Assembly: GCA_905250125.1 (NCBI GenBank)
Contig: CAJNOL010000038.1
Coordinates: 1-64,000, forward strand
DNA: 64,000 nt
Reading direction: 5' to 3'
DNA from: Rotaria sordida
Lineage: Eukaryota > Rotifera > Eurotatoria > Philodinida > Philodinidae
Shown: positions 49,966-62,275 of the stretch, piece after piece
Position numbering within the stretch: position 1 is the stretch's first letter
Layout: every line of letters starts with the position of its first letter
Translations under genes and position numbers: made by a program
Notes under the pieces: model-generated
Seen by the model: the letters and a program-made list of their open reading frames with translations, nothing else
Databases searched by the model: none
Told to the model about the DNA's origin: nothing

Positions 49966-51070
49966 GCTCATTCGATAAAAAGTTTTCTGCTCTACAAAAC
50001 TATGATTTTTGTTTTTCGAATAAAGTGTATTTTCGTTAGCGCAAAATTTATAAGATAAACAACTATTCAATCGTGTAACTGTAATTTCTGATTTTCTTCA
50101 AATATCTATTGATTTCTGCCAGGAACAATACTAAAAGTAAAGTATTTGGCACTGATAGGTAGCGATTTTTGTGCTCTCTGCTTCCACGATCTTTTCCAGA
50201 TTTCTGTTGTTCAGAAGAAAAAGGCTAGTGCACGGGTTACATGAATTTCGGCTCACGGAATTTTCAGGCCGGTCCAAAACTCCTTTAAAACTTTCGGTCC
50301 GCCCTTAAACTGATCTTATTGATCCCTAAAAAAAACTTTTTTTAGTTAGTTGATAGATATTGTAGTGCTGAGCCGGACGGTATAGTGCTCAGTAAGATGA
50401 CACAATACTAAGCAGAACGCTATAACTATAGTATCATCTAAATTCATCCTGTAGAGCACTAGATCATCTCGCTTAGCACTACGTCATCTTACTCGGCATT
50501 ATCATGTCCGTCCCAAATTTTTTTAAAGAGTCAATGAAGTCAGTTGAAGGACGGGCCGAAAGTCCAGGCCGAAATTTCGCTCTCCCAGTGATATTTTGCG
50601 ATACATTCTGGAAAAACCATGTTTCCAGAAGCAAGACTTTATTTATGACATGTTTGTTCTTAAGTCGCCGGTTGCAGAATTTAATTCTAAACAAAATGGT
50701 ATAGTTGTTAAATTGAAGAGTAATAACATTAGATTACATCGAATTAAAAAAGAACAACGATGTCATTCTATCACAAAAGGGTTTTTCACATTTTTTACTT
50801 CAAAAATTGTTCTCGCATATATTTCTTCTCAAATCCTGGAACATATATCAAAGAAATACAGGATTTTATGGAGAATTTTGTAGCATATTTGAAACTTCAG
50901 CGGAACTTCTCTGAAAAATTTTTCATTGTTTTTTTGATCGTCGGACGTAGATGATGGAGTAATTGTTCATCTTCTAAATTTTGCGCCAATGAGAAAAAAA
51001 AACTTTATTTGAAAAACGAAGACAATAGGTTTTTAGAGAAGAAAATTCTCTATCGAATGAGTGCAAAAAA
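49966..51070. mobile_element. Large diverged palindrome, ~1.1 kb
   Basis: The outer left arm (CTCATTCGATA..AAGTTTTCT.CTCTA.AAA..TAT, then GCGCAAAATTT, 49970-50050) is inverted at the outer right arm (AAATTTTGCGCCAATGAG near 50978 to TATCGAATGAGTGCA near 51053-51066). Inner arms also pair: CTTTCGGTCCGCCCTTAAACT near 50297 against the complement of GTTGAAGGACGGGCCGAAAG near 50543. The centre (50360-50500) carries a short repeated motif (AGTGCTGAGCCGGA, AGTGCTCAGTAAGATGA, AGCACTACGTCATCTTACTC). The arms have unequal lengths, so one or both have suffered deletions. Confidence 0.7.
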
Positions 51071-53067
51071 GAAATCTTTAATGTGTTGAAAAGTACACTA
51101 ACGAAAGGAAAACATTTTGTCTTGTTAATTATGAATCACTCGTTCTAGTCAAATATAATGGAATCATTTATATATATGAAAATATTTTGTAGCATATCTT
51201 TAGTCAAAATGCAATTCTTTGCAAAGTTCAGTTTATTACGCCTTCGTTCTGATTGATTTAAATAGGAGAAGAAAATTTAACTTCTTTTCTAGATAAAATT
51301 AATAACGACGATACAGCAAGTTTATCCAATTTTTAATGATCGATTATGTATTAATACAATTTAATGCATCGAAAAGTGTACGTATATTTTAAATGAAGTT
51401 TAATAGTACGTTTAATACTATTTTTAAATTAAGTAATCATTTTATTCAAACGAATGACTCATAATGAATGGTTGGGTTTTTTTTTGTAGTTTTACTTTTA
51501 ATCGTTTAGTTCGTTTTATTTAAAAACAGAATCTAATAATGAATGCAGCATGAAAATCTCTATAAGTTACTATCAAAATTTTATTTTATATGCACATGTT
51601 TTGCTTTCAAAATGGATAAAATTCTGTATGAACAGGATCGTTTTTCGATGCACCACAAATTTCTTTTCTTATTTCATCTATTAACGAATCATAGTCTTTA
51701 ACTTTATTCTATTACATAATATTGACAATAGCGTCCTACGTGTAATAATCAAAAAAAGAAACATTGAGATCAAGGCTGTTTTAGTAGCCATCTGTGATTG
51801 TTGATAAAAGATATGGAATTCTTTTCATACCATGCCAATGATTTTTGATATGTGTGTAACGTCATGTTGTTTGTTGATACATGAAATTATCGACTAGCGG
51901 CCATGAGTCTTCAGATTACATATTTGGAAGAATAACTTCAATATACTTGTCATCATATTTTAAATATAATGTAATATGTAAGAATATTTTTAAATGCATC
52001 TAACCATATCATCATTTTTTTTGACTGTTTAAACTCTTAGTTTATGTTCCCTTGTTAGTCTGCTTCTTGTCGACTTGCAGCATGAGCATGTTCTAATGAG
52101 AAATTTTTTTTTTCGTCAATGATCGAATTATTATCAACCGACAAAATAAAAAAAAAGGTAATCATATTCACAGTGTCGAAAATTGATCGTATAGAGTTTC
52201 GTCTATTTCGAAAGCAAAGAATACATACATAGAATATAATTTTTATTGTAATTTATACACCTTCTAATGTTGTAGCTTGTTTTAGGTTTTTTTTTTAAAA
52301 ACAAGCATTCAATGATAAAAAGAAAAGATATAAAAATCGACCATTCATTCTGAGTTATCGATTAGTTCAATAGAAAGTTCTTCAAATTAAAATTTAAACA
52401 AGGATTAAATAGAAAAAACTCTAACATCATTTTCGGTGAGATAATAGATTAAGTCCTAAGCGAAGGTTACACAATATATCTAAAGAAAATTGTATCAACA
52501 ATCCTTCATTAAGGTACAAAAAAACAATTGATGCGTTTTATATATCAATGTTATTAACTTTTAGAAGTTAATATTAAATTTTTGTAAATAAAGTTCTCTG
52601 TATTAATCTCATTCTTTATAAAAACCTATTTCCTAGAATTTAGGTATCAATTATAAAGCATTTGATAAATATGAGCAAACAACAATAGCTGATAGAAGTT
52701 TATTTTAAAAAAGGATTAAAGTAAAATTTTATATGAATTTGATTCTATTAAAGTAAAGATCATCGGGTCGAATTCGACAAGTGCTATATCAAAGACTTAC
52801 TAATCGTTTAAGATTTCTTGATCAATTGTCATTAATACTGAACATGAGATTTGCTATTATATTCTAATATTCTATCAACCAAATAAAAAAACAACAAATT
52901 TTTTAATTGTAAATTATTAATGAAAACAAACAATTCATAATATTCTTATTTCTTGAATGAATTTCTTTTATTTTTCTTTTCCAAAATTTATTTTTAGATG
53001 ATCAATTTCTTTTTACAAATTTGGATAAATATTTCTCAACAAACTACTTTATAAATTTAAGATTCGA

Positions 53068-56000
53068 ATGGAAGAAAGTTCTCATGTTTTTTTAATCAAA
53101 GATAAAATTCGTTGTATTCAAAAAAAAATTATGGATCAATTAGCTGCTGATCTTAATAGTGCATTAAATGATGCTAATATTCTAACATCACCATTATCTA
53201 ATTTTCCTATGACATCTTCATCATCATTTACTACAACATTAAAAACAAAACGACGACGAAAACGTCCTATCAATAATGAAATACAACAACAAATAGCTGA
53301 AGCATCAGATAGTACAACACCGGAAAATACACGAAGTACTAATAAACAATCGATTGCCAGTGATGGTGATGATGTACCTATGACATCAAGTAATATTAAA
53401 AGCAAAACAAAATTAATTAAAAAATTTTATGAAACACGATGTAAAAGGAGTGTTGAAATATAAAGGACAAAATTTGAAACCTCATAGACCGTGACAGACA
53501 TTGAAATAGAATCACAGGCCGTCTATTGGTGTCTAAAGATAGATAGAATAAAACAATTTCTTTGTGATTATCAACAGCAGCTACATCGTGTTTCATATTT
53601 TAATTTAGTTGGGATTATGCTGAGAGTTTTTTTATTTATTTATTTATTAGAAACTCAATCATCATTAGTTTTTGCATCTGAATCTGATTCGGCTTCACAA
53701 CCAGATGAAATAAGACGACGACGTCGTCCATTTAAAAAACCAATCATTCCATCAACATCAAAAACTGAACAACCTATTAAATTAACACGTTGTCTAAGTG
53801 CGAAAGTATCTAATTGTACAACAAATACACATTTACAGAGTCGGAGACATAATTGTCGAAATGTAGGCAATTGTCGAAAAATTGATATTGATGATAATCC
53901 ATCTACACCTTCATCATCATCATCATTGTCATTAGCTATTAGCAATATAAGTTATAGTGGTAAACGTAAACGATCACGTGCTATTATTCATGATGATTTC
54001 CGTTTACGAAATACTAGTGTACATGATTATGATATGGCATGTGTTGATGATTCAAATTTGTAAGTTTAAATAAAACACAAACAAAAAAAAAGAAGCAAAA
54101 CTTTTATTTTCTAAATTGACTTTTTTTTCTTTTTTCTTTTTTTTAGAACAAATATTAGTAGTAGTAGTAGTTTAAATTTAAGTGATAGTGATAAAGATCC
54201 ATGTTTAACAAGTAATGAAGCTGATGATGAACAATCAGATTGGCCAAAAGAAGAAAGTAGTATACCACGTATTATACCATGGAAGGAAGATAATAATGAT
54301 GACGATGACGATGATGATGATGATGATGATGATGCTGAGAAAATGTTAACAGCAAATGAAGGAACCTTACAAAAAATTGTCAATAGTGCATTTAATATTA
54401 TGTTAACTAATTCAAAAACTACAATACAAAATCGAATTAATACAATTGTAAATAGAGAAATGTTGACAGGAAATCGAAGAAATATTAGTTCAAAAGTAAG
54501 ATATGATTTAAATAGGATGTTCTTTTTTTTGAAATTTTTAAGATAATTTGATCTATTATCAACATAAAATTTATCTGAAACATTGGTTTTTTTTTCTTTT
54601 AATTCTTGATTGATGTTGCTTTAGAGTAATGAATTTTTTGCTTTTTTATAATATAGATTCATATTAGTTTTGATGTTTATTAGAGATTGTCAGAAAATGT
54701 AGAAAATATTAAAATCTTATTTTTGTAAGCATTCGTAGAATAATTTTTCTAAACCTTTGATGTGTTTATCGATCGCCTTGAATTGGCTTTTCCAGCATTT
54801 CATTAAAACTTGATCGAATCAAATCGAATATGTTCATTAACAGGATTGTTTATGTGATAAAACGGATACTATTATGACTATACGACATTAAAAAAAAGTT
54901 TTCTTTTTGATTTATTAAGATTTTTGTAAAGATCTGTAATATTTATTTCAGTTTTGATAAAATGTCTATAATATAAAGTTAAAACAAAATTTTTCATTAT
55001 GTTTGTTTATATATGGTTAGATAAGCTTTGACGAAATGAGTAAGAATATATAAAAATGTTTTAATTCTTTTCGTTAGATTTTGATAGAAAAAAATTCTTG
55101 CTTAGTTTATATAGTTTTGAATGGTTTATATTTTCGTAAAACACTATTATTAAAATCAATGTTATTTAACATTTTTGAATTTATTGAAAATGTAAAACCA
55201 AAATATTTAGCTTTACAAGGAAAAAGTGAATCTATATGAGTAATTTTGGAATAAATCTTCTAGACTTAATCTTTCACAACTAATTTGAATACATCCGATT
55301 TTACAATCTTCGTGGATTGTAGATTTATTTTTTTTTCTAAATCGAAAAAAATGTATCAATTATTTTAGCATATAAAATGTTATTTCACAGAAACTGAACT
55401 ATTCAGGACTATCTAAAACTTATAATTCAAATATATACATATATTGTCATTCAGTTTATTGAGCTCTATATAATTATGTGTACACAAAAAAGTATGAAAA
55501 CAAAAATTTATTCTAATTTTATATTATTGATGCATTATTCTTATTCAAATAAATTTTATTGCATAGCTGAGCAAATAATAGATTTCATCGAGTACCGATA
55601 TCGACCGCTCGCATCACGAGTATGTGCATGAGTATAACAAAAATCATACTTGTACTTGCGTAGTTTTGTTTTTTATTTTTGATTACAAGAAGAAAAAACA
55701 ACAACATTTTATTATTTAAATTAACATAATGAAGCATAAGAAAAAACTCAATCACTCATTTGAATATTTAATGAGCATGATTTTTCATACTTTCTTCCTC
55801 ATATTAATTACTCTAGTACTATTTTCATATTCACAGTTCAAAATATAAATGTCTCTTTGATAACATTTAACCAATCCATTTAAATCAAGGCTATAAATTG
55901 ACCTCAAATTATAACTGTAAACCTTAAGTTAAAATGTCTATCATAATATTGATATATATATACATATATATTATCTAGATAATAATTTTATTTTAGAATA

Positions 56001-56410
56001 CTTATCCACATCCACATCTAAAACGACATGTTCGTTTATTAAAAGAAACTCGCCGTTCTCATCATAATAGTTATAATCATAAACGTGTTAAAAGTGAACA
56101 CTATCCTCATAAACATCGTAAGTTATTTTTATTATTTTTCTATTATTTATTATTTTAATTGTGTACAACAGATGATATTATTGCACCAATCGATTCAACA
56201 AATATTGATCATCAACTATTAGAAAAAATTGGTTGGACACCTGGTAATGGTCTTAGTTTAAATCAAAATAGCATAACAGTACCTGTAAACATCAATGATC
56301 GTAATTATAAACAAAGTCTCGGATGTGAAAATACTTCAATGGATATAAGTGAACGTATGGAAAGTGAACACCAATCATCCAGTTTATCTAGTCATCCTTC
56401 TCATGTATAA
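53068..56410 (+). CDS. GPATCH2: GPATCH2/GPATCH2L-like G-patch protein, apparent frameshift
   Basis: Nuclear G-patch protein; human GPATCH2 activates the helicase DHX15. Exons ~53068-(53445), 53651-54059, 54147-54495, 55996-56117, 56172-56410. Matching blocks: MDQLAADLNSALNDANIL (an alternative start at 53131 would begin here), basic KTKRRRKRPINN, ASESDSASQPDE, LNLSDSDKDPCLTSNEADDE then QSDWP..IPWKED with a poly-Asp run, EGTLQKIVNSAFN, and the G-patch LLEKIGWTPGNGLSLNQNSI ending QSLG. Two problems. The exon 1 donor is unclear; the best phase-compatible GT is near 53445-53450. In exon 4 the frame entered from exon 3 (HPHLKRHVRLLK) reaches TAA at 56065, while ETRRSHHNSYNHKRV and the G-patch exon are one base out after an A5 run at 56040-56044. 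Either sequence error or a real lesion. The intron before exon 4 is 1.5 kb. Confidence 0.8.
54496..55995. other. Long intron 3 of the GPATCH2-like gene
   Basis: 1500 bp, AT-rich, no supported feature inside. A GC-richer spot (GAGTACCGATATCGACCGCTCG) lies within 55585-55620 without recognised meaning. Confidence 0.5.
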
Positions 56411-56721
56411 CTGTGATTTTATTTTTATTTTGTATATAAAGTTTCGTTCGGTTTGTCAAAGGAAAAGAAATAAATTTAAAAATTAAAAAAAAAAAGTAGC
56501 TAAAATTTGCTTTTTATTTGGAGCTTTCGTATACATATATATTTTACAAATGCATTTAAAAGCTACAACAAATATCACCGAAAGATACTAGCGCAATTGC
56601 GCAGGTATTATTCACAGTAAAGAAAACAATTAGACATAAAAATAGTCGAGCAATCATCATCATCATCATCGTCATCATAAATAACAAAAGTAATACGTCA
56701 TAAAAATAGAGAAAAACAAAA

Positions 56722-56756
<35 letters not shown>

Positions 56757-56931
56757 ACAAGTCATCATTTAAGTGAAAAGCCGAAAAATAAAGAACAAAA
56801 AAAATTTTATCACCAGGGTGAAGCCAAATATCACCAAAATTTTGAGAGAAAAAAAGCAGATGATTGAAGTTTTTTTTAAAAAAAAAAAGGAAAAATTTCT
56901 TATCATAAGGTGAAGACTCGTATATTATTTT
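56411..56931. other. Convergent 3' region between GPATCH2-like and membrane-protein genes
   Basis: Contains both 3' UTRs. AAATAAA occurs near 56468, suitable as the GPATCH2-like poly(A) signal. A (GA)n run lies at 56724-56755 and CATCAT repeats at 56655-56680. Confidence 0.55.
56724..56755. repeat. (GA)n microsatellite
   Basis: About 13-14 GA units in the 3' flank of the minus-strand membrane-protein gene. Confidence 0.9.
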
Positions 56932-57582
56932 TTAAAAACGATTTGTTTCAATAATAATAGATCCATCATGGTATCTATCATCGTTTTCGTGAGCATTATG
57001 AATTTTGGCATTTTCGGAGGGTTGTCCTGTTTTAGTTGCATTATTTGTTTTTTCAGATTTATGATATGATACGATAGGAACCGGTTCTACTTGATTACTT
57101 GATTTTCGACGTGTAGTATTAGATTTTGGCTGAGTTTGTAATGTTGAAGATGATTGAATATTCGAAGGAGTAACAGGATTTGATTTTTTATTTCGTAATG
57201 GAGCTGGTAATGCACTACCATCTGGATCTTCCGAATAAACGGATTGGGCAGAAAATGGTCTTTCAGAATCAAATTTATTACTACTTGCTCGACTAAAACG
57301 ACGCATTGATTTATAAAATGAACTACGCATTGAACTCCATTTTGCTGTATTCCATATTTCAGCAACACCAATTTTTGTCCAATAAAAATGTGTAAAAAAC
57401 GCACATGCACCAATTAAAACTAGAAAAATTTTCGAATAATTATTTATTTATTTTGTTTTTTTTTTTTTTTGAAATAAATTACAACATACTTAATACGACG
57501 ACTAGAACAATAATAACAATAATATCTGTAGTTAAATAACTCTCGGTCATTGGAGGCCGACAAAGAAGAGTAGATGGTACAC
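56932..57582 (-). CDS. Single-pass membrane protein, C-terminal two exons
   Basis: Exons 57582-57490 and 57419-56932 join at phase 1. They encode VPSTLLCRPPMTESYLTT, a transmembrane helix DIIVIIVLVVVLILIGACAF, then FTHFYWTKIGVAEIWNTAKW and a ~135-residue hydrophilic tail rich in Ser, Asn, Pro and Lys (RSSFYKSMRRFSRASSNKFD, SVYSEDPDGSALPAPLRN), ending IIIETNRF. The juxtamembrane basic cluster and the tail suggest a type I orientation with the tail in the cytoplasm. Upstream exon(s) are required: the first exon here starts at phase 1 after an acceptor and has no suitable ATG. I could not find them in 57583-60133. Not recognised; could be the end of a receptor or adhesion protein. Confidence 0.65.
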
Positions 57583-60133
57583 CTAATAATAAACATTTCT
57601 TATCCTTTTAATCGATACAAAAAAAAAATTGAAAAGATCAAATAAGCTCTTTTTTCTTCTTGTTCTTGACATTTTACTTACTGGTTTTTTTTTGAATAAA
57701 GTTGAATATATTTTCTTATACAACGAATAGTTATATTTATATTATTTTGAAAGTCCCTTTTTTTGTTTCTACATCTATGGAGAATCAGTCTTTTTACTGT
57801 TATACATATATATATATATATATACATATATTTTAGCCTTGGAAACTGACAATCATACGTGATTACGTACGTATCTATAGCTATTACCTTTACTTATTCA
57901 TCATAAAGAAAAACAAAAACCTTATGTTTTCTATACGGTCAAGGATAATCGATAGACTCACATTCATCAGTTATTTTGCCAATCTGATGTCACCATAAAT
58001 AGTACTTGGTCAAAATTGAACTATGATGATTGTTCATTGATTGAGTTAATAATAGCTAGTACCTTCAATTATTATAGTACTCATCTTCTACATCGTTCTT
58101 TTTCTTTGTCATTAATGTATAGTCGTTGTATAGTTCAAGATCAACACATTTATATGTATAGATATATATATATATATATTCAACAGTGGTCGACGCGACC
58201 AAGAATTGTGTCAACATATATAATAGACTCGAACTGCACGCACATGTAAGAGAGTAGATGTATGTGTATTAAAATCTTGTCGATATATGTTTGATGTGGC
58301 CTTTCTTCATACACTCATATAATAAGAAAGAGAAAAGAAATGAGGTTTCTGTTTATGCCTGTGACGAAGGAAACAAAGTGAAAATATGTATGTACGTGTT
58401 GATTACGAAAGAACAAAAAAATGAATTTTTATCACAATAAAAACATATGAGAGAAGAGAATGATTTTTTTGTTATATTTTTTTTATATCTATATATATAA
58501 AAGAATTGTTAAGTCATGTCTTTATCTCGTTCCGTGATATTTACCTTTATAACATCTTCTATGCTTAATCGAAAGTTATCATTTAAAATGTCTCGTCGCG
58601 GTTTACAGTAATGTCACATTGTATTTCAGAAGCTGGAAAAGAAAAAGACCTAACCAATAGCATAATAACCTGTTACCTTTTTATATTTAAAAAAAAAATC
58701 ATATACATAATGCACTCTGACATATTCAACTAATGTTTTTTTCTTTCCGTCATAGATTAGTAATATTTTTTTCTTTAATTTTTTCTGATCTTTCTTTTTT
58801 CATTCATAAAATGTCCATCGATTCCGAAAATCATTATGATGATAAATGAAGATTATGAATCTTGAAATATTCGAGAAGAAATTATTTTAGTAAAAATAAA
58901 GTCGATAAATTCTTCAAACATAAAAAATTTTATTTTCTCATTAAAACTCATAGGTTTTACTCAACGAAAAAAGGCATTTTATTGTGCCATTTATTTTCTC
59001 AGTTAATCTTGTTCTTTTTTTTTCTTTTTTTATTTCGATAGTCGTTTTTTCTCCTTATATTGATCAAAAAATGCGTGTTATAAAAGTACGCCGGCTGGCA
59101 TCCGAGAAATGATTATTTTTTGTGCATCGCAAGGTAGCAACAGAAAAAAAAATGATTACTTCACCACAATAATCCGATGCAAACAAAAATATAAAAGATA
59201 CGATGTTTCAATAGAGTCAATGATTAATAAATAATAATTAAAAAAAGTAGATGATATAGTTACACTATTACATGTATATTTATATTCGATGAGATCTATA
59301 AAACTATACTAATCTTTAAATATGACTACATAATTATCAAACAAAAATGTTTTCTTGTTATATAAATTATCTAAGTATTTCTAATTCTTGAATGATAAAT
59401 AAACCACCTTAGCTTACCTTGGCTTATTTTCCTACATATGATTAGATGAGCAATGCGTCGTTGTTATTTGTTGTTGTCAACATGATGAAATGAGTGCTTC
59501 TATGTGAATGTCGTTGATTTGTTGCCTACTTTGACGTCAACGCTCTTTATGCTTTTCACCTTTATGTCGTTGTTAGGAGGAGGGGGTCGTCGCTGTCGTT
59601 TCTTTACTCATACAAGATATGGGACAAAGAAAAATAGGAAGAAGAGGATGATGATGATGATGATGATGACGACGACGAAGCGAAGAAGCTACCTAGTTAT
59701 TTTTTTACAAAAAGTATCAGCAGGAAGAAACAAGCGGAGGTGTTTGTATGTTGACTTGTTCTAGAGTGAAAAAAGGTTACTAGAAAAATATACATTTAAG
59801 AAAGTTTTACGGGTAAATTTTATGTTGACAAAAAATAAACCACAGTTACCTATCGATCTTTCTCTCACACACTCTCTTATTCAAAATGGCACAATCAAAA
59901 ATTCAAGGTTATCGTTTTATTTTTGTGTTGTTGTGTTCTGTTATTACTTACAAAAACGCACAATGTCTCTTGTGCAAACATATATATATATATATATATA
60001 GTCGTTGATTGTTTTTACAAAGGAATAATTTTCATGAAAAACAACTTCTTATGGATGTTTTTTTTTAACTACAAAAAAATAAAATATAAGAAGTTACAAA
60101 ACAAAAAAACAAGTTTAATTTATTGTTTTTTTT
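57583..60133. other. Region upstream of the membrane-protein exons
   Basis: Expected to contain the missing 5' exon(s) of the minus-strand membrane-protein gene; I could not identify them. (TA)n runs occur at 57804-57826, 58166-58180 and 59978-60000, and GAT repeats at 59646-59670. A 40-codon plus-strand frame at 59886-60005 starts with a signal-peptide-like stretch (MAQSKIQGYRFIFVLLCSVI) but has no downstream exon; probably chance. Confidence 0.45.
59646..59679. repeat. (GAT/GAC)n microsatellite
   Basis: GATGATGATGATGATGATGA followed by GACGACGACGAAG, in a locally GC-richer segment (59560-59690). Confidence 0.8.
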
Positions 60134-61513
60134 CTAACGACGTATATTTCGTTTCCAATCTCGTTGCATTTCTTTAATCAATCTTTTTATTCCAATTTTA
60201 ATACTTAATTCATGTGTTACTAAACTATCTGGTAAAAAATTAATATTTTTAAGAAATGGATGCTCAAGATAATTATTTTCTAAAGCATCACTATATAATT
60301 GTAATGCTTTTTCAATAGCATATGCTGTATCATTTTCATATGATGCACCAAATTGTTTATATTTTGTACAAATAGTTAAAAATAAAAGACGAAGTAATGA
60401 TACAGAAAATAGACATTCAAATGCTACTTCAATTTCTGTTGATAATGGAATTTTATTTTGTGTAATTTCTAAAAATAAGAAAACAAAGAAAAATTAAAAA
60501 CAAAATTCAATCTATGAAAATTTTAAATTAAAAAATTTACTATTCATTGTTGATGTATTAGATGTTGCTGATCGTACTGAATTAACTGAACATGTTGATT
60601 GACGATGTTTTTCTGAATGTATTTGCATTTTAATTGTATCTGATGCATATTTTGATGCACGTTGAACATATTTTAACCATTCTTTTCGTAATTTTAAAAA
60701 ACCTGTTAATATTAATGATAATGGACTTGATTTTTGTAATAAATATTCACATAAATTTGCTTCAGTTAAACTATAATCAAATAGAAATTTTATTGAATTA
60801 TATGGTGTTAAACGTGTATGATTTATATCTGGATGATATTTTAAATAATCATTAAAATCATTATGATTACAAAGTAATGTATATGTATCATGAAGAAAAT
60901 CTATACAAGGTACATCAAATTCAACTAAAAGTATTAATGATATAATAAGAGTTAATTCAATATCTTGTCGACTATTAAATACTAATTGAATTGTATTTCG
61001 TGTAAAATCAACATCTTTTAATTCATAAGAATATTTTTTTTCACTATTTGTTTCTTCATTAAAATCACGTTTAAGAATAATTTGAAGTATACGAACAAAT
61101 TCATCACGTAGAGCAAGTCCATTAAGAAAATTCTTATGTCGAATTTTAAGCAGAAGAAGATCTATATCATAACGTGACCATTCTTTTGGTGTTCGAAGAA
61201 TTTCTACAAAAGCACAAGAATTACCATCATATACTAATTTACTTATCATTGGTGATCGAATTGAATTCCAAATAAGTCCACATGTTTGTCGACGAGTTTG
61301 TCTAATAACTTGATCACGATTAATAATTGGTACACACATAAAATCAAGTTTTGGATCATATTTATATATTGGCTCAAGAATTCCTTGTTGAATGAGATTA
61401 TCAATTTCATTTTGTACTTGATTGTGTTTATTAATTGATAGAGCACTACTTTCTTTAGTAGTGTGGGATCTTTTATCAATGGATGCTTGACTTGATCCTT
61501 TATAACGTTCCAT
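60134..61513 (-). CDS. Unrecognised conserved-looking 435-aa protein
   Basis: Two exons, 61513-60541 and 60468-60134, join at phase 1 (1308 nt, 435 aa) with a short 72-bp GT-AG intron. It is a real gene: long, balanced composition, clean intron and codon use like its neighbours. No signal peptide or transmembrane helix is evident. Mostly alpha-helical, with segments NEIDNLIQQGILEPIYKYD, QTRRQTCGLIWNSIRSPMIS, WSRYDIDLLLLKIRHKNFL, ALRDEFVRILQIILKRDF, DIELTLIISLILLVEFDVPC, SLILTGFLKLRKEWLKYVQR and IKRLIKEMQRDWKRNI at the C-terminus. A low-complexity Ser/Thr stretch (STCSVNSVRSATSNTSTM) precedes the intron. I recognise no domain and assign no function; a helical-repeat or scaffolding role would be a guess. 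The Leu/Asp/Arg-rich mid-region could hide a diverged helical-repeat fold. Confidence 0.75.
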
Positions 61514-62275
61514 CAGTTCAATTTTTTGTTTTTATTAAAAACAAAAAGACAAACAAATTTTAAATATATGCGAAATAAAAAATCAACTATACTCTTTTGT
61601 TTTGACTTTAAAAGATGGCATTAATAAAAACACATTGAAAGCTTTCTTTCATGTTTTTTCTTTTTTGTTGTTTAAGTAATATGATACTATCCATGTTACT
61701 TATAACATTCACATTTCTTAAAAGCAAATAAAATAATTTTCTGTTTGTTTTTATCTTGATGTTCCAAATAATGCATATCAATTTTGGACATCAAAAAATG
61801 TACAAATATACCTAAAACGAAATTTATGTATATATATATATATATATATTCATTTATCATATAATTAACAAAAAAGAAAGAGAGTATAAATTGTTGAATA
61901 TTCAATTGATTTGATGAAAAAAAAAGTAAATTATTATTTGCAAATAAAAATCCTACGATGATTTCATCAAAGAGACAAACAGTCAAATGAATGTAAGTTA
62001 GATATGAAGATCATGGATATGTTGACATATAATTATTAGAAAATATTGGTTACAAATAATCATACTTTCATTAGCAATGTTTGTTTTTATTGATTTTGCA
62101 TTTCTTATGGCATCTATAATTGTCTTGTCAATCATTTCACTTTATATAGAAAATAAATCAGTACCAAAAATACGTTTTATTCTAACTAATATGCTTGTTT
62201 TGATTTAATTATGAAATTAAAAAAGAATAAAAATATGTTTTTTTTTTTTTGTATTTATTTTTCTAGCTGTAAGAA
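61514..62275. other. Upstream region of the 435-aa gene
   Basis: AT-rich, with a (TA)n run at 61829-61850. No supported gene; the minus-strand frame 61696-61986 spans the microsatellite and is rejected. Confidence 0.55.

Larger units (their letters stand above)
48827..53067. other. Intergenic region between REPS-like and GPATCH2-like genes
   Basis: About 4.2 kb. It starts with the REPS-like 3' UTR (T-rich) and contains the foldback cluster 49420-51070; the rest (51070-53067) is AT-rich. Open frames at 49428-50954 lie inside the palindromic repeats and are not genes. Confidence 0.6.

Noticed and set aside
50479-50883. Overlapping open frames near 50.5-50.9 kb
   Set aside because: They lie in the arms and centre of a palindromic repeat and are mirrored on both strands.
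59886-60005. 40-codon frame beginning with a signal-peptide-like stretch
   Set aside because: Runs into a TA microsatellite and a stop, with no downstream exon on the plus strand.
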